Assembly (NCBI GenBank): GCA_945881905.1 | Contig: CAMCVV010000010.1 | Location: 1-55,700 of the forward strand | Direction of reading: 5' to 3' | DNA length: 55,700 bases | Source: Paenibacillus alvei | GTDB taxonomy: Bacteria; Bacillota; Bacilli; Paenibacillales; NBRC-103111 | Shown here: in pieces, positions 46,796 to 55,700 of the stretch | Layout: each line of letters starts with the position of its first letter | Numbering within the stretch: the first letter of the stretch is position 1 | Position numbers and translations under genes: made by a program | The notes under the pieces: generated by a model | Databases searched by the model: none | What the model was told of the DNA's origin: nothing | The model's input: only the letters and a program-made list of their open reading frames with translations

Positions 46796-47887
46796 TTATA
46801 TACGAGCTTTTTCATATCTAAATCCAGGAAGTTGATGAATGCATTTTTTGGACAATAAAGATAATAAAATCGTGTGAAGGTACCCTATGTCGTATGCACT
46901 TAACTCGTGTAATTCATCTACCGTACATGATTCGTGTTCGATGAATGCATATATCGTCTGTTCTGCAACTGAAAGTACAAGAGGCGCATGAACAGGAGAA
47001 TGCGATACATATGTTGGTAATAGATGTTGTAAATCTTCTGTAATATCCTCCATACTTGTTACCATCTTACATCCTTGTTTGATGAGATGCAATGTACCCA
47101 TGCTTTTGAGTGACGTAATGGGTCCAGGAACAGCGTAGATTTCACGATTTTCCTCAAGTGCTCGATCTACAGTGATGAGTGAACCGCTGCGGTGTGCAGC
47201 TTCTACAACGATCACGCCAAGTGATAAACCAGCAATAATTCGATTGCGTTGTGGGAACATCCCTACATGCATTGAAGTGCCTATCGGATATTCGGATACG
47301 ACGACTCCTTCCTTCACGATCTGTTCATGCAGACTTTTATTTTCCATAGGATACAGCTGGTCGATAGCAGTGCCCATTACAGCTATGGTTTTACTTCGTT
47401 GCTGCAACGCGCCGATATGCGCATAGCTATCAATGCCTCGTGCTAATCCACTGACAATTCCGATTCCTATACCTGACAAGGAAGCAGCGAATTCATGAGC
47501 TACTTTTTTGCCGTAATGCGTAGGTGCTCTTGTACCAACAATCGCAAGTAGAGGTTGTGTCAATAATGTTGGATCACCTTTGTAATATAGCACCCAAGGA
47601 GCTTGAGATGTTTCTTTTAATAATGGTGGATAATCTTTGTCCCAGATGGTCATGATGCCTATGTGTTGGTGAGTATACTTTGATTTTAAATTCTGGATCG
47701 TATCTGGTTGCAATTCAATAAGGATTCGATCAATGAGCTGTGGTTTCAAACCAATCGATTGCCATTCTAATTTCGAAATATGCAGTAACTCTGTGAGAAC
47801 TGTATAATGAGTGAGTATTTTTGAAATTGTTTTCCAGCCAACTCCTTCAATGTGATGCAATGCAATTAAAATATCACGTGAGTCCAA
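46796..47887 (-). CDS. dprA: DNA-processing protein DprA
   Basis: Loads RecA onto incoming single-stranded DNA during natural transformation. The 363-residue protein has an N-terminal helix-hairpin-helix-like domain (LIALHHIEGVGWKTISKIL), the Rossmann-like core (LAIVGTRAPTHYGKKVA, IVSGLARGIDSYAH, FPQRNRIIAGLS, GSLITVDRALE) and a C-terminal winged helix. The start is TTG at 47885-47887 behind AAGGAGG; the longer frame runs through the sucD terminator. It is 106 bases from sucD. Confidence 0.95.
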   Translation of the reverse strand: MDSRDILIALHHIEGVGWKTISKILTHYTVLTELLHISKLEWQSIGLKPQLIDRILIELQPDTIQNLKSKYTHQHIGIMTIWDKDYPPLLKETSQAPWVLYYKGDPTLLTQPLLAIVGTRAPTHYGKKVAHEFAASLSGIGIGIVSGLARGIDSYAHIGALQQRSKTIAVMGTAIDQLYPMENKSLHEQIVKEGVVVSEYPIGTSMHVGMFPQRNRIIAGLSLGVIVVEAAHRSGSLITVDRALEENREIYAVPGPITSLKSMGTLHLIKQGCKMVTSMEDITEDLQHLLPTYVSHSPVHAPLVLSVAEQTIYAFIEHESCTVDELHELSAYDIGYLHTILLSLLSKKCIHQLPGFRYEKARI

Positions 47888-47908
47888 GAAATATCCTCCT
47901 TCTACATC

Positions 47909-47949
47909 AAAAAACCTCTTCGCTCTCAAGCATCGAGAGAAAAAAGGTT
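47909..47949 (-). terminator. Terminator after sucD
   Basis: On the minus strand AACCT pairs with AGGTT and inner CTCTC with GAGAG, followed by six T (47909-47914). It ends the sucCD transcript ahead of dprA. Confidence 0.75.
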
Positions 47950-47993
47950 GCTTACCTTTGTTGTGATGATTCACTTAGATTGTATACGGTGTT

Positions 47994-48929
47994 TCACTTT
48001 GCTTTAGTTGTACATGCGTCTAGCAATCCATGTGCTGTTAAGACACTCACTAAAGTAGATCCCATCTCAGAAGGAGTTGGTGCTACACGAACGCCACATG
48101 CTTCCAAAGTAGTGATTTTCTCGGATGCAGTGCCTTTACCTCCAGAAATGATGGCTCCAGCATGTCCCATTCGTTTTCCTTCAGGTGCAGTTTTGCCGCC
48201 AATAAATCCAATGACAGGTTTTTTCATATTTTCTTTGATCCATAGAGCAGCTTCTTCTTCAGCAGTTCCTCCGATTTCACCAATCATAACCACTGCGTAA
48301 GTATCAGGGTCTTGGTTAAACATGCGAAGGATATCGATAAATTCGGAACCTTTGACAGGATCTCCCCCTATACCGACTGCAGTAGATTGTCCGATTCCCC
48401 GGGAGCTTAATTGATGAACTGCTTCATACGTAAGTGTTCCTGAGCGTGATACGACACCTACGTGTCCGCGTGTGTGGATGTATCCAGGCATAATGCCGAT
48501 TTTGCATTCTCCTGGTGTGATGACTCCAGGACAGTTGGGCCCGATTAAAACCGTAGATTTGCCTTGGAGGTATCTTTTGACTCTTACCATATCCAAAACA
48601 GGAATACCTTCTGTGATACAAATGACAAGTTCGAGTTCAGCATCTATCGCTTCCATAATTGCGTCAGCTGCAAAAGCAGGAGGAACATAGATCACTGATG
48701 CTTGTGCACCTGTGTGTGCTTTGGCTTGCATAACCGTATTGAATACCGGAAGTTGCACTGTCTTACCTTGATCGAGTGTAATATCTACGAATGTTCCACC
48801 TTTGTTAGGTGTTACGCCTGCAACCATTTGCGAACCGTATTCAAGACCGCCTTTGGTATGAAACAGTCCTGTAGAACCTGTGATCCCTTGTGTGATGACT
48901 TTAGTATGTTGATTTACGAGTATACTCAT
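47994..48929 (-). CDS. sucD: Succinate--CoA ligase, alpha subunit
   Basis: The CoA-binding subunit of the TCA-cycle enzyme. The 311-residue protein has the motif [38 protein letters not shown] and the phosphohistidine segment [12 protein letters not shown]. It follows sucC by 52 bases, giving a sucC–sucD operon. Confidence 0.97.
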   Translation of the reverse strand: MSILVNQHTKVITQGITGSTGLFHTKGGLEYGSQMVAGVTPNKGGTFVDITLDQGKTVQLPVFNTVMQAKAHTGAQASVIYVPPAFAADAIMEAIDAELELVICITEGIPVLDMVRVKRYLQGKSTVLIGPNCPGVITPGECKIGIMPGYIHTRGHVGVVSRSGTLTYEAVHQLSSRGIGQSTAVGIGGDPVKGSEFIDILRMFNQDPDTYAVVMIGEIGGTAEEEAALWIKENMKKPVIGFIGGKTAPEGKRMGHAGAIISGGKGTASEKITTLEACGVRVAPTPSEMGSTLVSVLTAHGLLDACTTKAK

Positions 48930-48981
48930 GTGGATATTTCACTTCCTTGTCTCAAATGATAGGGTGCAATACAACATAAAC

Positions 48982-50142
48982 TTATTTTACAAGTGCAACG
49001 ATTTTCTGAGCACCGTCTGCCATAGAATCTGCAGCGACGATCGATAAGCCTGACTGTTGCAATATTTGTTTACCTAATTCCACATTGGTTCCCTCAAGAC
49101 GAACAACTAATGGACGCGTTAAACCGACTTGTTTGGCTGCTTCAACTACACCATTAGCAATTACATCGCATCGCATGATACCACCAAATATATTGACGAA
49201 AATCCCTTTCACTTGATCATCAGATAATATAATTTTGAATGCTTCTGTTACTTTCTCTGTTGTAGCACCGCCGCCTACATCAAGGAAATTAGCAGGTTCC
49301 CCACCATAATGTTTAATAATATCCATCGTTGCCATCGCTAGACCAGCACCATTGACCATACATCCGATATTACCATCTAAGGCGATATAACTTAGGTCAT
49401 ATTTCGAAGCAGCGATTTCTTTCTCATTCTCTTCAGTAAGATCTCTCAATGCAAAAATATCTGGATGACGGAAAAGTGCATTCGCGTCAAAATTCAACTT
49501 AGCATCAAGTGCCATCACTTCGCCATCACGTGTCACAATGAGCGGATTAATTTCAGCAATAGAGCAGTCTTTATCTACAAATGCTTGGTACAGCGCAAGC
49601 ATGAACTTTACAGTTTTTTGGACAAGTTCGTTAGGAATCTGAATCGCATAAGCAAGTTTGCGAGCTTGAAAAGCTTGTAGTCCAATTACTGGATCAATGA
49701 CTTCTTTAAATATTTTTTCGGGAGAATGTTCGGCAACTTCTTCAATTTCTGTGCCGCCTTCTTCAGATGCCATCATAACTACTCTACCCGTAGTGCGATC
49801 TAACACAAGTCCGATGTAATATTCTTTCATAATATCACAGCCTTGTTCGATCAATAACCTTTTGACTTCTTTACCTTCTGGACCTGTCTGGTGAGTTACC
49901 AATACTTTCCCCAGAATATCACTTGCATATTGTTTGACTTCATCTAGATTTCTGGCAATTTTGACACCGCCTGCTTTACCACGACCACCTGCATGGATCT
50001 GTGCTTTTACAACGACAACAGGTGTGCCTAATTCTTTTGCAACAGCAACAGCTTCGTCTACGGTATATGCTACTTTTCCTTGTGGTACTTTGACGCCATA
50101 TTGTCGCAATACTTCTTTCCCTTGATACTCATGAATGTTCAT
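48982..50142 (-). CDS. sucC: Succinate--CoA ligase, beta subunit
   Basis: The nucleotide-binding subunit, with ATP-grasp domain ([18 protein letters not shown]), the [19 protein letters not shown] segment, EINPLIVT and a C-terminal CoA-ligase domain ([34 protein letters not shown]). Length is 386 residues, normal for the family. TAGGAGG precedes the ATG. Divergent from comM. Confidence 0.97.
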   Translation of the reverse strand: MNIHEYQGKEVLRQYGVKVPQGKVAYTVDEAVAVAKELGTPVVVVKAQIHAGGRGKAGGVKIARNLDEVKQYASDILGKVLVTHQTGPEGKEVKRLLIEQGCDIMKEYYIGLVLDRTTGRVVMMASEEGGTEIEEVAEHSPEKIFKEVIDPVIGLQAFQARKLAYAIQIPNELVQKTVKFMLALYQAFVDKDCSIAEINPLIVTRDGEVMALDAKLNFDANALFRHPDIFALRDLTEENEKEIAASKYDLSYIALDGNIGCMVNGAGLAMATMDIIKHYGGEPANFLDVGGGATTEKVTEAFKIILSDDQVKGIFVNIFGGIMRCDVIANGVVEAAKQVGLTRPLVVRLEGTNVELGKQILQQSGLSIVAADSMADGAQKIVALVK

Positions 50143-50617
50143 TTGGATCTAGCCTCCTATCATCTCTATATAATGCATTTATACGTTAAGCAGTTTTACA
50201 CACTTGTCACATTGTATCATGTAATCCCACTACTTTCCTTATATTTTATTCGGTTTTTATGAGAAACAGTTCCATGGTTCTTACATCTAGAATCCTAAAC
50301 GTGACAATATTGTATTGCAAGGTTTGAATATGGATTCATCTCGTTGATACATGTATGGATCTATTTGAAATTATATATCAATTATAGTATATTGTGGAAG
50401 TCTTTGCTATTCACTATAATCATTAACAAGCACTGATGATGTTCTTAAGGGTACCCTTCCACATTCGAATGAATTGTGCATCCTGCTAAGCCTATTAAAT
50501 GCTCCACTGTATTACGATCTCCATCTCATATAAGGAAGCACCTTTTTGATTCATCACACATACAGACTACGGATTGTTCTTCGTAGTCAAGTCAATGGAT
50601 ACAGAAAGGTGTTATGT
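50143..50617. other. Divergent intergenic region between sucC and comM
   Basis: This 475-base gap is AT-rich and has no credible gene. It holds the sucC ribosome binding site near its left end and a good plus-strand promoter for comM near 50400. No convincing sucC promoter was found, although TACAAT and TATAAA elements occur around 50190-50215 on the minus strand. No riboswitch or operator pattern was recognised. Confidence 0.6.
50392..50420 (+). promoter_or_regulatory. Sigma-A-type promoter of comM
   Basis: TTGTGG (50392-50397) and a perfect TATAAT (50415-50420) are separated by 17 bases. It would leave a leader of about 190 bases before the comM ATG, long enough for post-transcriptional control. 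Confidence 0.55.
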
Positions 50618-52180
50618 ATGTACGGAAATGTAAAGAGTGCTTGTCTACATGGTGTTGATGGCAAAATGATTGAAGTTGAAGTCGATATATCGAATGGTTT
50701 ACCGCAAATTAATGTAGTTGGGTTACCAGATTCTGCGATTCGCGAATCTGTAGAGCGAGTGCGAGCTGCAATCAAAAATTGTGGATATCGATTTCCTATG
50801 GATCGAATTACTGTGAATTTAGCTCCAGCAGACTTACGAAAAGAAGGATCCTCGTTCGATTTAGCGATCGCTGTAGGGATTCTCATCACAAGTCAACAAT
50901 TGAAGCAAGACGTATTTAATGACACTTTATTCATCGGTGAACTTGCTTTAGATGGGTCACTACGACCTGTTCCTGGTATTCTATCGATGGTACGTGCTGC
51001 ACAATGTTCAGGTTTAGCGAAAGTAGTGGTTCCTCGAGCTAATGTGAATGAAGCTCGATTGATCAAACAGATCTGTGTTGTAGGGATCACAAACTTAAAT
51101 GAGCTCCATCATGTTCATCACGATCAATGGTGGTACGACAAAGAACAAGAACAACATATCGTTATTCCTTCAATCGGTGTGTCGCAGTCACATCCACGGT
51201 ATGCCGACTACCCTGAAGACTTCGCTGATGTGAAAGGACAACAACAAGTGAAGCGCGCCATGATGGTTGCCGCTGCGGGTAGACATAATATTCTATTGGT
51301 GGGTCCTCCGGGTACAGGGAAAACTATGCTCATTCGCAGATTACCTAGCATTATGCCTGCTTTAACAGATGATGAAGCATTAGAAGTGACTCAGATCTAT
51401 AGTGCTGCGAATCAACTCAGTGGTCATCCTGCGTTAATTCGAGAACGTCCTTTCCGCTCACCGCATCATACTGTTTCAGCGGGGGGACTTGTAGGTGGTG
51501 GATCTATACCTAGACCCGGAGAGATTAGCTTAGCTCATCGCGGGGTATTGTTTCTTGATGAACTGCCTGAATTCCCCAAACATGTATTAGAGGTTCTCCG
51601 TCAACCGATTGAATCTCGTTCTGTTACGATTGCTCGAGCCAAAGCGGTGTATACGTTTCCTGCTCATTTTATTTTTGCTGCTGCAATGAATCCTTGTCCA
51701 TGTGGGTATTGGGGCAGTACGTCTTCAACGCATCACTGTTCGTGTACGCCACTGAGAATGAAACAATATCGCGCCAAGATATCCGGACCTTTATTAGACC
51801 GTATAGATATTCATATGGAAGTTCCTCAACCACATTATCAAGCTTTGCAAGATCGCCAGAAGCATTTATCTTCTGAGCAGATGTCATCCCAAGTTGAACA
51901 AGCCTATCAACGCCAAAGAATAAGATATCAAAAACATGCTATTTCCCATAACAGTGAACTCCATCATCAATTACTTCGTGAAATCATTACATTAGATCGC
52001 GACAGCGAAGCATTACTCCAACAAGCGATTGAGACTTTTGGCATTAGTCCTCGTGCGAACGATCGGATCTTACGCATTGCACTTACGATTGCTGATCTAG
52101 AAAATAGTGATCACATCACGACAGCTCATATCGCCGAAGCGATTCAGTATCGGAATCTAGATCGATCTTTTAGCCAATGA
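50618..52180 (+). CDS. comM: YifB/ComM-family Mg-chelatase-like AAA+ ATPase
   Basis: A 520-residue protein with an N-terminal Lon-S16-like domain (residues 1-160; SNGLPQINVVGLPDSAIRESVERV, NLAPADLRKEGSSFDLAIAVG), an AAA+ domain (GPPGTGKT, HRGVLFLDELPEF) and a cysteine cluster (CPCGYWGSTSSTHHCSC). ComM is a helicase promoting branch migration in transformation in Gram-negatives. The start is the ATG at 50618-50620 behind AAAGGTG. It is one of only two plus-strand genes. With dprA nearby it suggests retained DNA-uptake recombination functions. Confidence 0.92.
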   Translation: MYGNVKSACLHGVDGKMIEVEVDISNGLPQINVVGLPDSAIRESVERVRAAIKNCGYRFPMDRITVNLAPADLRKEGSSFDLAIAVGILITSQQLKQDVFNDTLFIGELALDGSLRPVPGILSMVRAAQCSGLAKVVVPRANVNEARLIKQICVVGITNLNELHHVHHDQWWYDKEQEQHIVIPSIGVSQSHPRYADYPEDFADVKGQQQVKRAMMVAAAGRHNILLVGPPGTGKTMLIRRLPSIMPALTDDEALEVTQIYSAANQLSGHPALIRERPFRSPHHTVSAGGLVGGGSIPRPGEISLAHRGVLFLDELPEFPKHVLEVLRQPIESRSVTIARAKAVYTFPAHFIFAAAMNPCPCGYWGSTSSTHHCSCTPLRMKQYRAKISGPLLDRIDIHMEVPQPHYQALQDRQKHLSSEQMSSQVEQAYQRQRIRYQKHAISHNSELHHQLLREIITLDRDSEALLQQAIETFGISPRANDRILRIALTIADLENSDHITTAHIAEAIQYRNLDRSFSQ

Positions 52181-52203
52181 CCCAACATGTATCGAATCAC
52201 GAT

Positions 52204-52617
52204 TCAAAAAGCACCTTGTACTAATTCGATTTGAGGATCTTTCATAGCTGGGTACCACTCAACACTCACACAGTCAAAACGTATTTTGGGATCAAACAAT
52301 TGATGCACATACATATAGTATTGTGCAATTTCTCTAACTTTTCGTTGTTTGTGATAGGTAATCGACTCTTTGGCTTTCCCATAGTGGTTTGAGATATGAC
52401 GAGTTCTCACTTCAATAAATACCCACACATCTTGATCCATAGCGATCAGATCAATTTCACCTGAGCGACATCGCCATTGTTTGTTCTTTATGTGATAGCC
52501 AAGTGAAATCAGATACTGCGAAGCAATCGCTTCTCCTTCATCTCCTAGGCGCTTTCTTGAATCCTTATTCAAATATGTCACCATGACTTTCGCATTAATT
52601 GAGACAGACCTTATCAT
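52204..52617 (-). CDS. yraN: YraN/UPF0102-family endonuclease-like protein
   Basis: A 137-residue restriction-endonuclease-fold protein of UPF0102. It has KRLGDEGEAIASQYLISLGY, the nuclease-like motif WRCRSGEIDLIAMDQDVWVFIEVRTRH and FDCVSVEW. The start given is the ATG two bases after the rnhB stop; a second ATG 11 codons later would give a length nearer the family's, so the start is uncertain. It is convergent with comM, with 23 bases between stops. Function is unknown; yraN often neighbours rnhB. Confidence 0.88.
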   Translation of the reverse strand: MIRSVSINAKVMVTYLNKDSRKRLGDEGEAIASQYLISLGYHIKNKQWRCRSGEIDLIAMDQDVWVFIEVRTRHISNHYGKAKESITYHKQRKVREIAQYYMYVHQLFDPKIRFDCVSVEWYPAMKDPQIELVQGAF

Positions 52618-52618
52618 C

Positions 52619-53230
52619 TTATTCCGTTTTCTTTGCGAGGAGATTGCGTAAGAACAGTTTTCGATGCATCTTTGTTTCACCGTATGTAAGAATATGTTTT
52701 CGATGATCTTGTGTTGCATACCCTTTGTGCGTAGCAATTCCATACTCTGGATACTGCCGATCCCACTCCACGCACATATGATCTCGTGTAACTTTTGCAA
52801 TAATCGAAGCAGCAGCAATCGATTGGCTTAAGCGATCCCCGTGAATAAGAGACATTTGTGGTAACGCCATATCGAGTTGTTCTGCATCAATCATGATGAA
52901 ATCCGGTGTGATCGATAATTGATCTACCGCTTGCTTCATCGCTAACCGAGAAGCTTGCTTAATGTTGATTTCTTCAATGAGATCTACAGAACTGATACCT
53001 ATCCCTATCGCTAGCGCATGTTGTTGTATCTCAACAAAGAGCTGCTCTCTTTTGGAGGCACTCAGTTTCTTAGAATCCTGAATGCCTTCCATCTTCAATC
53101 CTTGAGGTAATATAACAGCTGCAGCAACTACATCTCCGAAGAGACATCCTCTGCCCACTTCATCTACACCAGCGATATGCACATAACCTTGATTCCATAA
53201 TGGGATTTCATAACGTAGCAAAGGATTCAC
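52619..53230 (-). CDS. rnhB: Ribonuclease HII
   Basis: Removes ribonucleotides from DNA. The 203-residue protein has the catalytic motif GVDEVGRG (Asp23, Glu24), IQDSKKLSASKRE, the third acidic residue in MIDAEQL and the SIAAASIIAKVTRD block. The start is GTG at 53228-53230 or a TTG three codons later, which sits better behind AAGGTG. It lies 22 bases after rbgA. Confidence 0.95.
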   Translation of the reverse strand: MNPLLRYEIPLWNQGYVHIAGVDEVGRGCLFGDVVAAAVILPQGLKMEGIQDSKKLSASKREQLFVEIQQHALAIGIGISSVDLIEEINIKQASRLAMKQAVDQLSITPDFIMIDAEQLDMALPQMSLIHGDRLSQSIAAASIIAKVTRDHMCVEWDRQYPEYGIATHKGYATQDHRKHILTYGETKMHRKLFLRNLLAKKTE

Positions 53231-53252
53231 CTTCTTGATATCTCATGATCGA

Positions 53253-54125
53253 TTACGATATTTCTGGCGACTCCAAACTTATTCGACCTAGCTTCCCTGC
53301 ACGTAAATCTCTGAGAAAAAGCAAGGAAATCTTATCGAAATCTACTTGTCCACCCCGCACCAAAGCGCCTCTTTGCCGTCCCATTTTCTCTAATATGCCG
53401 ATGATTGCTTCTGTATTCTCTTCATCTTGAGGTAACGAATCGATTTCATATCGTTCGATCAGCATGTGCGGATAATGCTTAACGAGGTATTGGATAGCAT
53501 ATATCGCGATATCGGAAATGTGGAGTAAATCATCTTTAATCGCACCTGTGACTGCTAATTTCTTCCCTACAAGTGGATCATCGAATTTCGGCCATAAGAT
53601 ACCCGGTGTATCGAGTAGAGACATCTCTTGATTGAGTTTGATCCACTGTTGGCCTTTGGTGATCCCTGGTCGATCACCGGTTAAAGCGATTTTTTTGCTT
53701 ACAATTTGGTTGATTAACGTCGATTTCCCAACATTCGGAATACCTACTATAAGCACTCTGACTTCTCTTTGGTTTACACCTTTATTCGTCCATGTGGATG
53801 ATCGATCTGCCCACAAACTCTTGATTTTCGCATGGATATCTTTGAATGATTTCCCTTGCGATGCTTGAATAGGAACCGCATCGAGATGAAGCTGTTCTCT
53901 GAAATATTGAATCCATTTCTGTGTAATAATCGGATCAGACAGATCGAATTTATTGAAGGCTACAAGTCTTGCTTTATTCTGAAGAATTTCATCGATCATT
54001 GGATTTCGACTAGATAAAGGAATTCGTGCGTCGACTAATTCGACTACTACATCAATCAATTTGATTTTCTCTTGAATTTCTCTTCTTGCTCTTGTCATAT
54101 GACCAGGAAACCATTGTATCGTCAA
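53253..54125 (-). CDS. rbgA: Ribosome biogenesis GTPase RbgA (YlqF)
   Basis: Circularly permuted GTPase needed late in 50S assembly. The 290-residue protein begins IQWFPGHMTRARREI, then G4 NKFD (58-61), G1 GIPNVGKS (128-135), G3 DTPGILWP and a C-terminal ANTAR-like RNA-binding domain. Order G4-G1-G3 confirms the permutation. It lies between lepB and rnhB. Confidence 0.96.
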   Translation of the reverse strand: MTIQWFPGHMTRARREIQEKIKLIDVVVELVDARIPLSSRNPMIDEILQNKARLVAFNKFDLSDPIITQKWIQYFREQLHLDAVPIQASQGKSFKDIHAKIKSLWADRSSTWTNKGVNQREVRVLIVGIPNVGKSTLINQIVSKKIALTGDRPGITKGQQWIKLNQEMSLLDTPGILWPKFDDPLVGKKLAVTGAIKDDLLHISDIAIYAIQYLVKHYPHMLIERYEIDSLPQDEENTEAIIGILEKMGRQRGALVRGGQVDFDKISLLFLRDLRAGKLGRISLESPEIS

Positions 54126-54194
54126 TTCAGCACCTCATTTCAAAACCAGTAACTGTCATATTTACGTATGATCTAGATTAATCGTGAAGTATTT

Positions 54195-54812
54195 TCATTT
54201 GGCATGGATGAACTCGATTTTTGGAATTGGCCAAAAAATAAATTCAGCTCGACCTATAATCTTATCCACAGGTATATAAGTAACATCCTTACTTCGACTA
54301 TCTTTGCTATTGGAACGATTATCCCCCATCACAAAAACAGAATTTTCGGGCACAGTATCCTCAGCAAAATTAAGTATATTGTAAGATCTACCTTCATTTT
54401 TAGCTAACCGCTCAGATTCAACCAAATAAGATTCTTCTACTTCAATGCCATTAATAAAGAGTTGATCGTTTTCAACTTTGACGCGATCTCCAGCAACTGC
54501 GATCACACGCTTGATGTAGTCTTTACCTTCTGGCGCATGAAATACAATCACTTCGTCACGTTCTGGTTGACGTAAGCGATATACCATTTTGTTCACAATG
54601 AGACGTTCACCTGTATCTAATGTAGGTTCCATCGATATGCCTTCAACAATAAAGGGAGAAAATAAAAATAAACGAATCAGCACAACAATGATCGCAGCGA
54701 TCAATGATGCTTTAAGCCATTCCCATGATTCCCGTTTTAATAAATGTTTATTATTAAATTTTTGTTTTCTTGGCATCAATGCAGAATCTGCAGCGTCGTA
54801 TTGATTATCCAA
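54195..54812 (-). CDS. lepB: Signal peptidase I
   Basis: Membrane serine protease removing Sec/Tat signal peptides. The 205-residue protein has one N-terminal membrane helix (residues about 35-52), then the catalytic serine in GISMEPTL (Ser60) and the general-base lysine in DYIKRVIAVAGD (Lys101). The VMGDNRSNSKDSRSKD box D is present. The start is TTG at 54810-54812 behind GAGGAA. One membrane anchor and no extra domain give the compact P-type (prokaryotic) form. Confidence 0.95.
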   Translation of the reverse strand: MDNQYDAADSALMPRKQKFNNKHLLKRESWEWLKASLIAAIIVVLIRLFLFSPFIVEGISMEPTLDTGERLIVNKMVYRLRQPERDEVIVFHAPEGKDYIKRVIAVAGDRVKVENDQLFINGIEVEESYLVESERLAKNEGRSYNILNFAEDTVPENSVFVMGDNRSNSKDSRSKDVTYIPVDKIIGRAEFIFWPIPKIEFIHAK

Positions 54813-54856
54813 TCTTATTCCTCATTTCCAATTATAGTGTATCTACGATGTAGGAT

Positions 54857-54886
54857 AAAAAAAGGTGACTTGATCAACAAGCCACC
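54857..54886 (-). terminator. Terminator after rplS
   Basis: On the minus strand GGTG-CTTG pairs with CAAG-CACC with one central mismatch, followed by seven T (54857-54863). It begins nine bases beyond the rplS stop. Confidence 0.85.
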
Positions 54887-54894
54887 CCGTTGTT

Positions 54895-55236
54895 TTATCG
54901 AATTTCTTTAATTCTAGCTGCTTTTCCACGAAGACCTCGTAGATAATACAGTTTAGCTCGTCTGACTTTACCACGTTTGGCAATTTCGAATTTATCAATC
55001 TTCGGTGAATGGACCGGGAAAGTTCTTTCGACACCTACACCGTTTGATATTTTACGAACCGTAAACGTTTCGCTAATACCCCCACCTTGACGCTTAATCA
55101 CAACACCTTCGAATAATTGAATTCTTTCACGTGTACCCTCTACGACTTTTACAAAGACTTTAAGTGTATCGCCAGGACGGAAATTCGGAATATCCTTACG
55201 CAACTGGTCTTTGGTCAATTCATAAATTAAATTCAT
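54895..55236 (-). CDS. rplS: 50S ribosomal protein L19
   Basis: A 113-residue large-subunit protein at the subunit interface. It has [59 protein letters not shown] and [18 protein letters not shown] precedes the ATG. It has a promoter of its own after trmD and a structured leader. Confidence 0.98.
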   Translation of the reverse strand: MNLIYELTKDQLRKDIPNFRPGDTLKVFVKVVEGTRERIQLFEGVVIKRQGGGISETFTVRKISNGVGVERTFPVHSPKIDKFEIAKRGKVRRAKLYYLRGLRGKAARIKEIR

Positions 55237-55365
55237 TATTAATTCCCTCCTTTCTCACAGGTGTTCATGCTCCTGGTATTCGTTACCTAGGGGCTTATAT
55301 GCAGAGGACCACCAGACTCAAACCATAAGTGCGTTCAATAGAACAACACTTCGTATAACAAAACT
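55237..55365 (-). ncRNA. Probable L19 leader (ribosomal protein autoregulatory RNA)
   Basis: The rplS leader of about 129 bases contains a stable hairpin whose stems are CCT/AGG and GGTA/TACC with one bulged A (55272-55291). A second, competing hairpin, CAGG/CCTG, lies closer to the ribosome binding site and shares bases with the first. Mutually exclusive stems next to a ribosomal protein start are typical of protein-binding leader RNAs, and an L19 leader is known in Bacilli. The match to that family is by position and shape only. Confidence 0.5.
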
Positions 55366-55371
55366 TAGAAC

Positions 55372-55400
55372 ATCATACCATATAAAGATGAACAACTCAA
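55372..55400 (-). promoter_or_regulatory. Sigma-A-type promoter of rplS
   Basis: On the minus strand TTGAGT (55395-55400) and TATGAT (55372-55377) are separated by 17 bases, between trmD and rplS. This makes rplS at least partly independent of the trmD transcript. Confidence 0.6.
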
Positions 55401-55450
55401 TAAAGAATGATGATATCATGCATTACTTACGATTTTTGATGGATATATGA

Positions 55451-55700
55451 TCATTTCACATCGTGAGCTGTACGTTTCTTGATGTGCTCTAGCCATATTC
55501 TTTCTTGCTCGGTTACAGTGCAATCTGCGAGTAAGTCAGGTCTACGCTGTAAAGTACGGAGAAGTGACTGCTCTCTTCGCCAGATGGCTACATGTTGATG
55601 ATGACCAGAGATCAGTACATCAGGAACCGCCCAATCTCGGAATTGAGCAGGTCTCGTATAATGGGGATATTCTAGCAAGCCATCGCTAAATGAATCTGAA
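55451..55700 (-). CDS. trmD: tRNA (guanine-N1)-methyltransferase TrmD, C-terminal fragment
   Basis: The last 83 codons of TrmD are present and the gene runs off the right edge. The frame contains [20 protein letters not shown] and [24 protein letters not shown], the family's conserved C-terminal half with the hinge and tRNA-contacting residues. TrmD makes m1G37, which prevents +1 frameshifting. trmD–rplS order is conserved in most bacteria. Confidence 0.95.
   Translation of the reverse strand, partial: SDSFSDGLLEYPHYTRPAQFRDWAVPDVLISGHHQHVAIWRREQSLLRTLQRRPDLLADCTVTEQERIWLEHIKKRTAHDVK

Noticed and set aside
50546-50617. N-terminal extension of comM by 24 codons
   Set aside because: No ribosome binding site precedes the upstream ATG. 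AAAGGTG fits the ATG at 50618 and the family begins at MYGNVKSACLHG.
52181-52203. GAATC/GATTC inverted repeat between comM and yraN as a bidirectional terminator
   Set aside because: The stem is too short and the T-tract is on the wrong side for both strands.

Overview
The window is a stretch of a low-GC Gram-positive chromosome. Gene content and order match the conserved trmD–rplS … topA–trmFO–hslVU–codY–rpsB–tsf–pyrH–frr–uppS–cdsA–dxr–rseP–proS–polC–rimP–nusA–infB–rbfA–truB–ribF–rpsO–pnp–asd–dapGA–ftsK block of Bacilli. Both dipicolinate synthase genes are present, so the organism is, or recently was, an endospore former. A short EF-Ts, dut beside the M16 peptidase gene, an NrnA-type phosphodiesterase between rbfA and truB, and lepB between rplS and rbgA fit a Paenibacillaceae-like lineage better than Bacillus proper. 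That placement is an inference. Almost every gene is on the minus strand, so transcription runs from high to low coordinates. The only clear plus-strand genes are a LacI regulator and comM.

Layout from high to low coordinate: 55.7–50.6 kb, tRNA/ribosome genes, signal peptidase, RbgA, RNase HII, YraN and divergent comM; 50.1–41.2 kb, succinyl-CoA synthetase, DprA, TopA, TrmFO, HslVU and CodY; 40.2–27.3 kb, S2, EF-Ts, PyrH, RRF, the lipid/isoprenoid genes uppS–cdsA–dxr–rseP, a short-type ProRS and PolC; 27.3–21.5 kb, an accessory sugar-acid island; 21.1–9.9 kb, the rimP–nusA–infB–rbfA–nrnA–truB–ribF–rpsO–pnp block; 9.8–0.3 kb, a YlxY-type deacetylase-fold protein, M16 peptidase, dUTPase, a probable sigma-K dpaA–dpaB–asd–dapG–dapA cluster and RNase J; then the first 66 codons of an FtsK/SpoIIIE translocase.

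The island between polC and rimP is the part that does not belong to the conserved block. A LacI regulator is divergent from a tight operon encoding a LarA-superfamily protein, an FGGY gluconokinase, a mannonate-oxidoreductase-type SDR and a decayed glucuronate isomerase gene (uxaC). D-mannonate and D-gluconate differ only at C2, and LarA-family enzymes invert C2 of 2-hydroxy acids. The set therefore suggests an undescribed or little-described route: glucuronate to fructuronate to mannonate to gluconate to 6-phosphogluconate. This would feed hexuronates into the pentose phosphate pathway and bypass mannonate dehydratase, KDG kinase and KDPG aldolase. In this genome uxaC is broken by internal deletions, a nonsense codon and a lost C-terminus.

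The second theme is absence. The fla/che operon that separates codY from rpsB in Bacillus is missing, as are xerC, the flhB-like ylqH, tepA, ylxP and ymxH from their usual places. This suggests a streamlined, possibly non-motile spore former. Starts were re-chosen from ribosome binding sites where possible; many genes start with TTG. No rRNA, tRNA, CRISPR array, insertion sequence or prophage was seen.
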